Origin: a virus
Reading direction: 5' to 3' (one strand)
Length of the DNA: 43,381 bases
IMG/VR virus record: IMGVR_UViG_3300027851_000052
Span: 1 to 43,381 of that record
Shown in pieces: positions 7,225 through 17,618 of this stretch. The notes under the pieces were generated by a model that worked only from the letters and a program-made list of their open reading frames with translations, had not been told where the DNA came from and ran no database searches. Both the position numbers and the translations under genes were made by a program. Positions within the stretch are counted from its first letter, which is position 1; every line of letters begins with the position of its first letter.

Positions 7225-10200
7225 CTAATCTGTGTTCACGAATTGTTCAAATAGCATACCCGTACCATACATTCGTCCAAATACAGGAATCACATGCAAA
7301 GCACGTTTGTCTTGCCTGTCGAACTCCATTCCAGGCAGCATACTTGCTATAGCTCCAGGCAAGTGCAAAGCATCCTGTGCTACACCAAGCATCGGGAGAC
7401 TAATTTCACCAGCATATCGACCACCCGGGGCTATCTCATCAATCCCCAGAATCGTAGCCGTCAAGTCGATACCAGTTGCCGCCCACGACAACGAGTTATT
7501 CAATGCAAAGGATCGCTTAGCTAATGTCTCAACATCCAGTTCTTGTCCTTCGACTGTAGCACGCACCATACTCGCAATACAGGCAGTTCCCATACCGTAC
7601 GCAATCAGAGCCTGCGCTGACCCGTCACCTCTAGCGAATGTACGTAAGAACTGCTTACGCATTGCCAGAAGCGGGAAGGATTGAAGATGTCCGAATATTG
7701 CTGTACTAGGAGCATGTAACCACTGCATACTTTCGCCAGGTAACGCCCTCTGTGTCATCGTGTAAGATACACGCAGTAATGCTCGTCCGTAGTCTTCTCG
7801 CAACTCGGGATTCCAGCGTTCAGGATTCATTCTATCTACATGCCCGAACTCATTGAACTCTATCGTCCCAGAATCCACCAACTTCTTTAATGCCCTGTAC
7901 GTCTCAGTATCAATACCTGCCGTACGTAACAGCGCGGATATGTCTGAACCATCCTTGATACTTCTGAATATCTTGTCAGTTACACTCAATGCGCCTAATC
8001 TTAACTGCCCTTCAAGAACGCGCGTGTATCCGGACAGTACACTCTGTACATGCTGGCCCTTAGCAAGCAAGTCATCAATAGTTCTCGTAACACTAGGCGC
8101 TGCTGTTACCATATCAAGTGCAGCGTCAGCAACCATGTCTGAACGCATCAATCCCTTTTCGTATCCCAGATTACCTACGCACCAGCCTAAATCTTCGCTG
8201 ACCTGTCGGATGTTTATTCCACCCAGGTCTTTGAACAAACTACGCATTAACTCTGAACTAGCTATGAAACTTTTGAATCCGGCAGTCGCAAGGATACCAG
8301 CAGTCTCTGCTACCTGAGTTAAACCAAGTTTAGACAACAAACTAAGGTTCGTCATCTGCTTAGCTCTGCGCATCCAAGGATTTATATGCTTGTTTACAGA
8401 CCCGGCCTCGAAGTACTCAAAGACATACGTCAGGAATCGCTTGTATGCCTCCATGTCCTCTTTAGGTATTACCTTTCCGGATTCTTCAGCAGCTTGTTGA
8501 ATCTCGTCAAGAACCTGATTCTTGATAGTCTCCATCTTGCTCTTGTTATCAATACCGTGTCTAGTCAACGCAATACGCTTAGACATACTGTCGTTGTACT
8601 GGAACATCACCTTGTTCAAGTCCTGCTCAACAAGATCAATAATCCGAATCCCCTCGTACTCACCAGCGAGATCAATGTCTGTTCTGCGCCTAGCGTAAGC
8701 TATTTTGCCTTTATCTCCCTCAGCAACAGTTAAACGGTTCAACACAGCGTCTGCTTGATCATCAGTCAAACCGTTCAACTTCATACTCTCTTTCAAGAAG
8801 GCTTTACCATCATCAGAAAGCAAGTACCCGAGGTTCATATCCATCCCAGCAGACTTCGTTAATTGTCTGTTCATCAATGCACCTGCTATTGTCCAGGCAA
8901 CGTCAGGATCAATGTCAGGTAAAGCCCGTTGGTACGCTTGGGATAATGCAGACTGTAAACGCTCTCGGCCAATCTTCCCTTTGCCAAGTTTAACGATTGC
9001 CGCTTGCATAGCCTCACCTGACCATACCAACGGGATATGCGCAGCTTGAGGCTTGATGTCAGCAAAACCGGGAACAACTCTAGCTCCTGCTTTCCCACCT
9101 TGAGCTTCATACAATATGTAATCAGCATTCCGCTTAATGGCATCAAGCATGAGCTTAGCATCGGGTTCTGGAGACACAGTTCTACCAAGTCTCATCTCAT
9201 TCGCGTATTCCATTACTCTGCGATTCAGGTCACGCTCGTACTGCGCCCTCTGTCTCCAATCTGCTAACGTGAACCCTCGCGATTTCCAACCATCAGCTAT
9301 AATAGCATCGCGTTCAGCAGCGAATCGTTTATAACCTTTATTAATAATATCCTCAGCTATAATAGCCCCAGACTTATTATTAATAACGAACCCCTCTGCA
9401 CTCTCGAATAGACTCACCGCCAATGCACGTGCAGTAGCAGAACCTGACTCCCATAGACGAGTGAAGTCATCAGCGAACGGCCCTTTCTTAAGCGCATCCC
9501 TGGCACTCTTTAACCACCCGCTCTGCAATGCTGAACTTGTCTTTACTTTATCTACAAGAGCCTGTGCCCTTGTTTTCATATTCCCCAGATCGAGTTCACC
9601 ACCGAACACACCGTCACCAGTGTACTCATTTAACACATCATCTATGGAGTTATCCAATCTACGTGTGAATTCAGGATCACGTACATGGTCCAAGAAAGCC
9701 TTAGCAGCGTTACCAGTTGGAAGCTCACGTGTGCTCAAACCAACAGGCAAACCAGCACTGGCGCGAATAGCTCCACCGAAAGCACCAGCCATGAGTATTC
9801 CCGCCGGGACATCAGACCATTGCGCAGTATCTCCAGTTGCAGCTAACAAAGGCTCAGTAACTAGCGCAGATTTTGTACCTAACTTAACCCCTTCCCAAAT
9901 ACTAGCAGCCTTAGATACATCTTCTGCACCTTCGGCTACAGTACCTAGTTTAGCTACATCTGCACCCTTCACTGCTAAGGCAGTACTAGCCACCTTCCTA
10001 GCACTAGCGGCTTTACCTAAGAATGGAAGTACAGCATCTACGTCAACAACAGAGGACAGTAACATAGCCGTTACGCCAGATACACCATTCTCACCAAGAA
10101 CTCGGAGATCGTCCAATTCCTTCTGGATACCTGCATGAATATCCCATGCTTCCGCTAAAGATTCTGCACGACTGAACTTTTCATGGTAAATGCTAGGGAT

Positions 10201-10512
10201 ACCTTGTGTAAGTTCAGTCCAGTGCGCTTTAACATCGAAGCCTTCTTCCGGTTCAAAGGAACTCTTACGTACCGTGTAATCAAACACACTCCGCAAAGCA
10301 TTCACAGTTCTAAAACCACGAGCTACTAGACTCGTGATGTCTTCTTCTTGTAACGCTTTTGTTTCAGTGTACAACTCCTCTTCACCAGTTCTTCCAGCCC
10401 CTAGGGATTGTGCAGGAGCTTGAAAGGGAGCCGCCGGAACAGACGGCTCCTTAGAACTAGTGAATACATCAGTTATTTGAGTTAATGTACTCCTCAGGTC
10501 TAATGTATCCAT
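7225..10512 (-). CDS. Internal virion protein, gp16-like ejection protein
   Basis: This 1095-residue protein is the third gene of the internal-core set downstream of the tail tubular genes, the position of T7 gp16. Such proteins leave the capsid at infection and form the channel carrying DNA across the envelope. Small-residue-rich hydrophobic segments (near residue 160, VTAMLLSSVVDVDAVLPFLG, and near 240, AGILMAGAFGGAI) could insert in membranes. I see no transglycosylase motif at the N-terminus, unlike T7 gp16. The ATG was chosen because AAGGA lies six bases before it; an in-frame TTG two codons earlier is less likely. Confidence 0.8.
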   Translation of the reverse strand: MDTLDLRSTLTQITDVFTSSKEPSVPAAPFQAPAQSLGAGRTGEEELYTETKALQEEDITSLVARGFRTVNALRSVFDYTVRKSSFEPEEGFDVKAHWTELTQGIPSIYHEKFSRAESLAEAWDIHAGIQKELDDLRVLGENGVSGVTAMLLSSVVDVDAVLPFLGKAASARKVASTALAVKGADVAKLGTVAEGAEDVSKAASIWEGVKLGTKSALVTEPLLAATGDTAQWSDVPAGILMAGAFGGAIRASAGLPVGLSTRELPTGNAAKAFLDHVRDPEFTRRLDNSIDDVLNEYTGDGVFGGELDLGNMKTRAQALVDKVKTSSALQSGWLKSARDALKKGPFADDFTRLWESGSATARALAVSLFESAEGFVINNKSGAIIAEDIINKGYKRFAAERDAIIADGWKSRGFTLADWRQRAQYERDLNRRVMEYANEMRLGRTVSPEPDAKLMLDAIKRNADYILYEAQGGKAGARVVPGFADIKPQAAHIPLVWSGEAMQAAIVKLGKGKIGRERLQSALSQAYQRALPDIDPDVAWTIAGALMNRQLTKSAGMDMNLGYLLSDDGKAFLKESMKLNGLTDDQADAVLNRLTVAEGDKGKIAYARRRTDIDLAGEYEGIRIIDLVEQDLNKVMFQYNDSMSKRIALTRHGIDNKSKMETIKNQVLDEIQQAAEESGKVIPKEDMEAYKRFLTYVFEYFEAGSVNKHINPWMRRAKQMTNLSLLSKLGLTQVAETAGILATAGFKSFIASSELMRSLFKDLGGINIRQVSEDLGWCVGNLGYEKGLMRSDMVADAALDMVTAAPSVTRTIDDLLAKGQHVQSVLSGYTRVLEGQLRLGALSVTDKIFRSIKDGSDISALLRTAGIDTETYRALKKLVDSGTIEFNEFGHVDRMNPERWNPELREDYGRALLRVSYTMTQRALPGESMQWLHAPSTAIFGHLQSFPLLAMRKQFLRTFARGDGSAQALIAYGMGTACIASMVRATVEGQELDVETLAKRSFALNNSLSWAATGIDLTATILGIDEIAPGGRYAGEISLPMLGVAQDALHLPGAIASMLPGMEFDRQDKRALHVIPVFGRMYGTGMLFEQFVNTD

Positions 10513-10521
10513 GTTCAATCC

Positions 10522-12930
10522 TTAATTATTCCGTTTCATACCAAATGGAGGGGACATCTCTCCGAATGGTGTATTCATATAGTCTAATACACTCCGTACT
10601 GATGTACCAACAGCCCTAGTTGTTGCATCTAAACCCTTACGAAGTACCCCTCGTTCTGAGTCCTCTTGCATTCGTAATTGTTTGTAGTACTCTCCAATTT
10701 TCTTAGCCGGGATAACAGCACTGTACTCAGAAGGTAAGCCATTGTTCAGTACAGGCGAGATCATAAAGACACCCTCACCGTTTTCAGTACCGTACCGCAC
10801 ATCTATTTCTGGAATGATCCCCATCGTTTCTTCGCGTTTCTTTGTCATCCAGTTCCCAATGCTCTCTTTCCACCCGACCCCTGGACGGAACATTGTTTTG
10901 TCGTACCACATCCGACCGAATTCTTTCTCACCATGTTTCTGTAAGTACATGGTGACAGCCTCGAATGGAACGCCGGATTCGGATTTATATGCCTCTAATC
11001 CCATAGCCTCATACAGCGTACCATGTCTAGGAACTATGTATGACCCATGCACGTACGCCCCACGTTCTTTAATATCCATGATTGCACGCGAGATCGCCTG
11101 CTCATCAGTCAATTTTGGATTTCGTACAAGGTGCGCCTTAACAGCAGCATTAACTTCTTTTAGCAAGCCACTATCTTCAGCAGCTTTTAGTACTTCAGTT
11201 GGTCGCCACTGCTTGAACTCTCCTCTGTCCGTACCACCGTACATCCAATCTCCAATGAATGAAAAACTCGGAGTTTCAGAGTACACAGCTTTCTTAACCT
11301 TTGCTGCTAGAGCTTCCTGTACTTCTACTTTACCAAGTCTATCTTGAAAATCTTGTGGACGTAGTTCAGCCTTCATGTTCTGCGCAGCTTGAGTCAAAGC
11401 AGCGGCATTAGACTCGCCTGTCTCAGATAGTTCAATAGCCATACTGAACATATCTTTGGCGTTCTGACTTTTCAAGTGCTGCATAGCTAATTGGGGATTC
11501 AACTTGTGCAACTCAACTAACTGCTCGTATCCGGCAAGCGTACTATCATACACCTTACCACTTGGATCAAGCACATTAGCGGATTGGAACACCGTTGTAA
11601 GTACCGCAGAAGTTTCTGGATCAACAACGCCGTGCTCATCAAGGACTTTTGCGTACTCCGTCTGCATAAAACGAATACTATCGGTGGCCTGTATCCGGCC
11701 ATCTTGAACCGCCTGTTCAGCAGCAGCTACAACATTATTCCGCAGCATCTGAATCGCAGCTTGCTGACCCTTAGTATCCAATGCTGCGATACGTTTTCCA
11801 GCTACGGCGAACGTTACATTCTCCATGAATGCCTGACGTTCAGCCGCCTCTTCTCTCGCTTTCTCAAGTTCTCGGTACGCACGCTCTTGGGCAGCAAGCC
11901 TCTCAGCTTCTATACGGTTCATATTCGCATTAGCTGCGCCCCATACATTATCTGCCAATGCGATCATAGTACGATTACCTTTACCGTACTTCTGTACAAT
12001 ACCTTCGGTAGCTTCAAGTCCTTGCTCGTACGTCAACCTACCTGTACGCACAGCGCGATACACCTGCATGAATTCGGTCTTCATTTCAGAGGACCATTGT
12101 GCTTCTGCCTGTGTCTCGAACTCATTGAATGCAGAGAGTACCTGAGATTCCTCAGCCGCAGTAGTACTAAAGCGTTCTCGGATACCATCAAGATTACCCA
12201 AGGCATCTAGTACTGCACGATCACCTTGCTTCAATCCCAGAATAGCAGCTTCTAAGTACACTTGTTTTTGGTCTTCAGGGCTAAGAGTACTTATAGGCCC
12301 CTCTGCACGCATAAGCATTCTGAACATCTCTTGATCTTCAGGCTCTGTTCCATGCACTTTACTCAACAGCATATCACGTGCTGCACTCTTAGTTTCCTGA
12401 ACCTTCCATGCTTCATGCGCCGTCACATGCGCCTGTGCTACCTTCCGGGCTAACGGTGCAGAGAGTTCAGTCAAGAAGTTATCAGTCATCTGGTCGCCTG
12501 TCAGCAACCCTGTGAACCTCTCGGCCATGATCTCACGGAACGTATCCGGATCAGTCTGGTACATCCCTTGTTCTATTTCCTGCACAAGTTCAGTGTACAA
12601 ATCATCCGTCATCTTTGCTGCATTCATTGACTGAAAGCCTGCAACTGATCCGTACGAAGCTCCAGATTCCAGTAGCTCTTGGTACGTCTTCCCTTGCTGG
12701 AAAGTCATCTGCCCCTTAATGAACTCCTTCTGCTGGTACTGCGCTCTCAGCTCCTGCCCAATAGCCCCGGCTTTCTGCGCCAGGACAGCCAGGGTGCGCC
12801 CTTCCCGCCCCGCCTCCTGAGCGGAAGCCGGGACTCGGGCACTCAGGCCCGGAGCCCCGGTTGCAGACACAGGCTGGCCCGGCTGGGCCTGCGTTACACT
12901 AACGACCTCACGCCGTTCCGATCCCTGCAT
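10522..12930 (-). CDS. Internal virion protein, gp15-like
   Basis: An 802-residue, mostly helical protein rich in Ala, Gln and Glu (for example ERAYRELEKAREEAAERQAF), in the slot of T7 gp15 between the gp14-like and gp16-like genes. T7 gp15 forms part of the ejection conduit across the periplasm. The first 60 residues are low in complexity (Ala/Pro/Gly/Gln), and their DNA (about 12740-12900) is sharply GC-rich. No catalytic motif is visible. Assignment is by order, size and composition. AGGAG precedes the ATG. Confidence 0.75.
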   Translation of the reverse strand: MQGSERREVVSVTQAQPGQPVSATGAPGLSARVPASAQEAGREGRTLAVLAQKAGAIGQELRAQYQQKEFIKGQMTFQQGKTYQELLESGASYGSVAGFQSMNAAKMTDDLYTELVQEIEQGMYQTDPDTFREIMAERFTGLLTGDQMTDNFLTELSAPLARKVAQAHVTAHEAWKVQETKSAARDMLLSKVHGTEPEDQEMFRMLMRAEGPISTLSPEDQKQVYLEAAILGLKQGDRAVLDALGNLDGIRERFSTTAAEESQVLSAFNEFETQAEAQWSSEMKTEFMQVYRAVRTGRLTYEQGLEATEGIVQKYGKGNRTMIALADNVWGAANANMNRIEAERLAAQERAYRELEKAREEAAERQAFMENVTFAVAGKRIAALDTKGQQAAIQMLRNNVVAAAEQAVQDGRIQATDSIRFMQTEYAKVLDEHGVVDPETSAVLTTVFQSANVLDPSGKVYDSTLAGYEQLVELHKLNPQLAMQHLKSQNAKDMFSMAIELSETGESNAAALTQAAQNMKAELRPQDFQDRLGKVEVQEALAAKVKKAVYSETPSFSFIGDWMYGGTDRGEFKQWRPTEVLKAAEDSGLLKEVNAAVKAHLVRNPKLTDEQAISRAIMDIKERGAYVHGSYIVPRHGTLYEAMGLEAYKSESGVPFEAVTMYLQKHGEKEFGRMWYDKTMFRPGVGWKESIGNWMTKKREETMGIIPEIDVRYGTENGEGVFMISPVLNNGLPSEYSAVIPAKKIGEYYKQLRMQEDSERGVLRKGLDATTRAVGTSVRSVLDYMNTPFGEMSPPFGMKRNN

Positions 12931-12938
12931 ATTATCTC

Positions 12939-13541
12939 CTAACTCTTGAATAACAAGTTACCTACATTAGACATTATACTTCCTCCACCAGCAGAGGCCC
13001 TAGCCCAATCAGACTTCAGTCCCTGCATACCTCCGATACCACCTTTCTCTTTAGACGAGAAGAACGTACCTGCCATATCCATGAGACTACTACCCACGAT
13101 TCCCATGTAATCAGGCTTCACTGAAGTACTGTCGTACTGCACCTGAGCTTGCAGCATAGCATTCGAGGCAGTCTCCAGATTCCCTTGGTACTGCTGGCGA
13201 AGCTCCTCTTGACGATAGAAGTCCTTAGTTGCCGCTACGCGATGCAAGTGACTAATACCCACATCGACACTCTTACCTTTGACACCTGCACTAGCAGCAG
13301 ATACCTCTGCTTCACCAACAGCCTGAACCCGCTCCTGCTGGATAATCTGCGCGACCTGCTGACTACGCTTGAAAGCAGAGACACTGTTCCGCACAGCAGC
13401 ATTCACGTTCTCAGAAGCTGTAAGCAGCAGTACTTTGTTCTGTGCTTTACGGACGCGATTCTGCATCTCCGCTTGCGACCGTGCTTCTTGTAAACCTCCA
13501 AGCATTTGTACAGCCTGGAGTCCTAGCATCCAATAGCTCAT
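12939..13541 (-). CDS. Internal virion protein, gp14-like
   Basis: A 200-residue protein with a mildly hydrophobic start (MSYWMLGLQAVQMLGGLQEA), a long Gln/Ala-rich helix and a Gly/Ser tail. Size and order match T7 gp14, which forms the outer-membrane part of the ejection channel. Its ATG overlaps the stop of the tail tubular B gene by four bases (ATGA). Confidence 0.75.
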   Translation of the reverse strand: MSYWMLGLQAVQMLGGLQEARSQAEMQNRVRKAQNKVLLLTASENVNAAVRNSVSAFKRSQQVAQIIQQERVQAVGEAEVSAASAGVKGKSVDVGISHLHRVAATKDFYRQEELRQQYQGNLETASNAMLQAQVQYDSTSVKPDYMGIVGSSLMDMAGTFFSSKEKGGIGGMQGLKSDWARASAGGGSIMSNVGNLLFKS

Positions 13542-15895
13542 AATCTAGTACCTCGTTTGCTGTACGCACCAGACCATTCAAGCTGAGTTAAGAACAACGG
13601 AGTGTGCTCGTTGCACTGTACAATCAAGTCAATGTAATCCGCATTATCTCCTGCATGTACGTACAAAGCATCACTGAATACAGGCTCAGCGCCAATGATG
13701 TTATTCAAGTCACCAATCATCCTGGCACTGAACTCTACTTCAGTATCCCCTGTGAATCTATTCCGCACTACTGTCTTGAATGATCCAGAATTATTAAAGG
13801 TTACTACCCAGTTACTAACAACAAGTTTAACCGTTAGTATCGGCTCAGCATCGCGGCCTCTGTGGTACGGACGAGTCGGACTCCATTGACTCATGTAAGT
13901 GAATCCACTGTACACAGTCCCACCTTGCATGTCTCTACTGAACACAACAGCAGTAGGTGTGCTAGATTCCACAACAGCAAGCATTCCGGGATTCGGACAC
14001 CCAGTACCTTGCACGTACACTCGCTTATCTGCTTCATCAACCAGTAATGTGGTGTTCACACCGGTGTGCTTCAGCTTTGAATCAAGATGTACCTGATACC
14101 CAATCCCATTGTCATCACTGCGCTCCAGAGGCATTACATGCATCTCGTACTTAGCACGTGCTTCGTTGTACTGTACTGACCACCAGTTGCTCTCAGCAAA
14201 GAAGTTGTACTTAACAAGATTCCTGAATATCCATTTGCTCCATGCAGCCTGGACACGCTCTGTCCCAAGTACTACGTACTGGTACACGTACAACTCGCTT
14301 TCATCTTCCTCTGTGCTAACAATCAGAATGTCGAAGTTACTAGAGGCAGCAAGACGCTTAGCTCTACCCACGATGTACTCTTTAATGTGCGTGGTTATAC
14401 TAGCGGAGTTCTGTGCATCCGAAGCAGCTTCTGTGTAGAATTCGCGGATACCGCTGTATCTACCGAAACTCTGTGCAAAGAAAACCGCTGCACCTGCTTC
14501 TACAGGATCGGCATTCAGGTCAGCATCGAACGCCACCGTGACAACCATACTAGCATTCTGCGGGGTTAAGGCAGTACGGCCAAAGATAATGAACTGAGCT
14601 TTGTCACTGAAGATCACGAGGTCACGGTTATGCATGACTGCGCGCTGCATAGTCACGCCGTACTTCACATTACTCTCAAAGTCTATGGTATCTGAGGCAG
14701 TCTCTTGTAATGCAGTCTTTCTCCAGAAGCTCGTCGGTATATTAGTTCTCGACATAATAACGGCACTCCCGGCCAGGAACACCAACCTACCTTGGAACAC
14801 TGCAATATCATTAATTGTGTGCCCAATAAAGGAAGGTAAAGGATTACTAAGATCATCCCCTACTTCCCTGTCGTCCCATGCACCGGGGCTGAAAGTGAAC
14901 TTATCTGCTGTTGCATCGTACGTGAGCACATGCGGCATTGTACTCGGATCAATCTGGTACTCTACGGTAGGATCAGGACACTCCCTCCACACACCAGTAC
15001 CTGCACTGAAGAACTGCCCATCTGCGGTATCAGTAGCAGTGAACTTCACGTAGTAGTCATCAGCCGATACCTCTACACCACGTACCTTTACCACATGCCC
15101 AACGTACGCAGTCCTAGCTAGGTCAGCAACCTTTGTTACTTCGGTACTGTACGCGGTTATGTTCTGGTTTCCTCGGCTGTCTGTTCCCGTCACCTGCAAA
15201 GTAGTAACGTCTGTACTCTTCCTTTTGAATCCAACAACCGCATCATGCTTGACAGCAGTGAAGTTAGTGTTGAAGTCCGTGTTCGCAATCAAAGCATTGT
15301 ACAACTCAGTAGCTATCTTTGAAGTCTGGATACCTGCGAAGTCCGCTACAGTACTCGCGTGCGGAGTAGTATAACTAACTGTCACAGTTTTATCTACACC
15401 AGACAACTTGAACTTAATAATCAAGCTGTACACAGAACTGTACTGTCCGCCGAGAATCTGGAATACTCCGTACCCTGTGTCTAATGTTCCAGTTGTATTC
15501 GGCAGCATAGCAGGAATCTTAGAAGTATTGCACATGTACGTTTCATCTTGCAGAGTAGCCAGTGCCATCCGCGCATCAGTTACGTACGACATATCCACCG
15601 GAAGGTTCACTGTCTTTTCTGCACCAGTGAACAAATCAAATACTCGGAGTTCACCTGCTTTGAATGCAAGAATGAATCTATGCGTTGGGGATACATCCAA
15701 GAATCTAAAACGCCACCCTGTGCCTGTTATCGGGAAGTCGAACTGCCGTTGTGTGCATTGCCGTCTGCATAAACCCAGTACAGGATCACTAGACATGTTC
15801 TCTTGGATGTTGCACTGCCCTTCAGTCCTAGTTTGCGGAGGCTGCTGAGATACGCCTTGCAGCAGACTACCATAACTAGAATCTACTCTTTTCAT
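13538..15895 (-). CDS. Tail tubular protein B (tail nozzle)
   Basis: A 785-residue, beta-rich structural protein. Its start (MKRVDSSYGSLLQGVSQQPP) is typical of T7 gp12-like nozzle proteins, including the GVSQQPP segment. It forms the distal tail tube through which DNA passes and to which fibres attach. Length matches the family. It follows tail tubular A with a short gap and has AAGGAG before the ATG. Confidence 0.9.
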   Translation of the reverse strand: MKRVDSSYGSLLQGVSQQPPQTRTEGQCNIQENMSSDPVLGLCRRQCTQRQFDFPITGTGWRFRFLDVSPTHRFILAFKAGELRVFDLFTGAEKTVNLPVDMSYVTDARMALATLQDETYMCNTSKIPAMLPNTTGTLDTGYGVFQILGGQYSSVYSLIIKFKLSGVDKTVTVSYTTPHASTVADFAGIQTSKIATELYNALIANTDFNTNFTAVKHDAVVGFKRKSTDVTTLQVTGTDSRGNQNITAYSTEVTKVADLARTAYVGHVVKVRGVEVSADDYYVKFTATDTADGQFFSAGTGVWRECPDPTVEYQIDPSTMPHVLTYDATADKFTFSPGAWDDREVGDDLSNPLPSFIGHTINDIAVFQGRLVFLAGSAVIMSRTNIPTSFWRKTALQETASDTIDFESNVKYGVTMQRAVMHNRDLVIFSDKAQFIIFGRTALTPQNASMVVTVAFDADLNADPVEAGAAVFFAQSFGRYSGIREFYTEAASDAQNSASITTHIKEYIVGRAKRLAASSNFDILIVSTEEDESELYVYQYVVLGTERVQAAWSKWIFRNLVKYNFFAESNWWSVQYNEARAKYEMHVMPLERSDDNGIGYQVHLDSKLKHTGVNTTLLVDEADKRVYVQGTGCPNPGMLAVVESSTPTAVVFSRDMQGGTVYSGFTYMSQWSPTRPYHRGRDAEPILTVKLVVSNWVVTFNNSGSFKTVVRNRFTGDTEVEFSARMIGDLNNIIGAEPVFSDALYVHAGDNADYIDLIVQCNEHTPLFLTQLEWSGAYSKRGTRL

Positions 15896-15914
15896 GTCGG
15901 CTCCTTAGTACCGC

Positions 15915-16493
15915 TTAGTACCGCTTGTACCTTAAGTTATGTCGCGGAGACAGGACACTCAAGGCACGCGGAGACTGCAATGCATTTGCACCACGCCATT
16001 TAATATCCTCTCTGTTCAGCATCCCGTACGCCTCAGTCTGAGCATTCTTCAGCACAGTGAGCTTATCCCCTTCACCGTCCTGCTGCACAAAGAACTCGTA
16101 CACAGCAGACGTCCGGATGTACTCCGCCGCCATTTCAGGCAGTGCCTCAATATCCAGTCTAGATACTACACGCACTGTTACAGGTCCAGTAAAGAACTGA
16201 GTGTTCCTTTGCATATCGTACAGCACCCGTCCTCTAGGTACTAGCTTCTGCTCGATGTCTTCGCTGTCAATGCTCAGTGCATTAGTCGGTACAATAATTT
16301 CATTCGCGGAGTTCGGCAGTAGAGTGAGGTTCCGTACTTCATTGAAGTACCATCCTCGTGCCTGGATGTACTTGTTCACTCGCTTTAATACATCACGAGC
16401 AGCAATAGCTGAAGGATGCAAAGACTCCACAGATGTGACCTTATTCACTCCGATCGCTGCAAGCATCGAATTAATTATCTCTAGTTCAGTCAT
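15915..16493 (-). CDS. Tail tubular protein A (gatekeeper)
   Basis: A 192-residue protein with the family-typical start MTELEIINSMLAAIGVNKV. It corresponds to T7 gp11, a ring that joins the portal to the nozzle. The short helical N-terminus followed by a beta-rich centre fits. AAGGAG lies five bases before the ATG, and the gene follows the capsid terminator. Confidence 0.88.
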   Translation of the reverse strand: MTELEIINSMLAAIGVNKVTSVESLHPSAIAARDVLKRVNKYIQARGWYFNEVRNLTLLPNSANEIIVPTNALSIDSEDIEQKLVPRGRVLYDMQRNTQFFTGPVTVRVVSRLDIEALPEMAAEYIRTSAVYEFFVQQDGEGDKLTVLKNAQTEAYGMLNREDIKWRGANALQSPRALSVLSPRHNLRYKRY

Positions 16494-16537
16494 AATGACT
16501 CCTTACTGACTCCTTGTTACTGCTCCTATTTTGAACC

Positions 16538-16572
16538 AAAAAAAGCCCCCTGCACCCGAAGGTACAGAGGGC
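16538..16572 (-). terminator. Intrinsic terminator after the capsid gene
   Basis: On the minus strand a 12-bp stem with two G-U pairs (GCCCTCTGTACC with GGTGCAGGGGGC) closes on a TTCG loop and is followed by seven T. It lies just past the capsid stop, the same place as T-phi in T7. Partial termination here would raise capsid mRNA relative to the tail genes. Confidence 0.88.
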
Positions 16573-16578
16573 ATACAA

Positions 16579-17517
16579 TTAAGCCTTCAGGAGCACACCG
16601 CACAGGTCATAGCGGTTAGCCGTGACTCCGTACGCCATCATGTTCTGAATGAACCAGCACAACTCTTCCTTGTTGTACCAGATGTCCGGGGTCATCGGGA
16701 TAGTCTCCGCAGCAAGCAGGGAGCGAGGATGCATGATAACAGCGCAAGCCTTAGCCATATTAGCATCGACGTTGTAGCTAGCACCAAGCAGGTGCGCGGC
16801 GTTCACGGCAGTGGGAATGCGGGTAGTCTCGACAATACGAGCACCCTCAATCATGGCGATACGACCCATAGCGTAGTCACCGTTACCAGCGGAGTAGTCC
16901 GCATTAATGAGCTTATCGGCATCCAGCAGGGTCTGGAACTCAGTAGGACGAACCCACACAAGCAGCTCATTCCGATCAACCTCATCCTCAGCGAACTGAG
17001 TAATCAGGCCACGAATACCCTTCACGAGCTTAGTAGGATCAAGCTCGTCACCAGGCAGGGCGAGCTTGTCGTTCTTGCCATTACCAAAAGCACCGTTCAG
17101 GGGAGCAGTCTCAGTAGCCAGCGCACCCTTAATGCACTGAATCAGGAAGCTCTCATCGAAGAACTTACCCATCTCCTTACCATGATCCTGAGCCAACTCC
17201 ATGCGGGCATTGAAGTCCGTCTGGAACTCATTCAGCAGAGTACGCTTATCACGGGCAAGCACAATCGTGTCAACCGTAACCTGCACCTTACCGAACTCAG
17301 TACCAGTAGCCGAGGGACGGCTGTTCTTGTTCGCGTCATTCACGGCCTGCAACGTGGTCCGGCCTGCACGACGATTCACAAGAGTATCAGTACCAGTAAG
17401 CGTGCGGAGCTTAACGTACTGACGCATAACAGAAGACTTAGCGAACTGGTTCTCCACTTCGCCGCCGTACTCAGCGATCATCTGAGCACGCAAAAGATCA
17501 GAAACTACATCAGGCAT
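16579..17517 (-). CDS. Major capsid protein
   Basis: A 312-residue protein located between the scaffold and tail tubular A genes, as in T7-like phages. Segments such as AGRTTLQAVNDANKNSRP and NELLVWVRPTEFQTLL resemble HK97-fold capsid proteins of this group. Codon choice is more uniform than in neighbours, as expected for a highly expressed gene. It has its own candidate promoter about 75 bases upstream and a strong terminator just downstream. GGAGAAAAGT precedes the ATG. Confidence 0.9.
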   Translation of the reverse strand: MPDVVSDLLRAQMIAEYGGEVENQFAKSSVMRQYVKLRTLTGTDTLVNRRAGRTTLQAVNDANKNSRPSATGTEFGKVQVTVDTIVLARDKRTLLNEFQTDFNARMELAQDHGKEMGKFFDESFLIQCIKGALATETAPLNGAFGNGKNDKLALPGDELDPTKLVKGIRGLITQFAEDEVDRNELLVWVRPTEFQTLLDADKLINADYSAGNGDYAMGRIAMIEGARIVETTRIPTAVNAAHLLGASYNVDANMAKACAVIMHPRSLLAAETIPMTPDIWYNKEELCWFIQNMMAYGVTANRYDLCGVLLKA

Positions 17518-17583
17518 ACTTTTCTCCTAAGTTTGATTAGCCAAGGACAGCGGCTTAGCATGAACTACGGCTTAATTAATTTT

Positions 17584-17618
17584 CTACACTAGTACGGGTT
17601 TATAGCACTAGTAACTAT
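17584..17618 (-). promoter_or_regulatory. Candidate phage promoter C (capsid)
   Basis: The minus strand carries TATAAACCCGTACTAG (17604-17589), preceded by AGTTACTAGTGC. About 30 bases around it match the copy downstream of the RNA polymerase gene with few changes. It lies in the gap between scaffold and capsid, where T7 has its strong phi10 promoter. The spacing of conserved blocks does not look like a sigma70 promoter. Confidence 0.7.

Noticed and set aside
16531-17592. A 353-codon open frame on the plus strand opposite the capsid gene
   Set aside because: It runs antisense to the major capsid gene and its terminator. The strong codon bias of the capsid gene explains the lack of stops, and there is no plausible start site or protein-like pattern.
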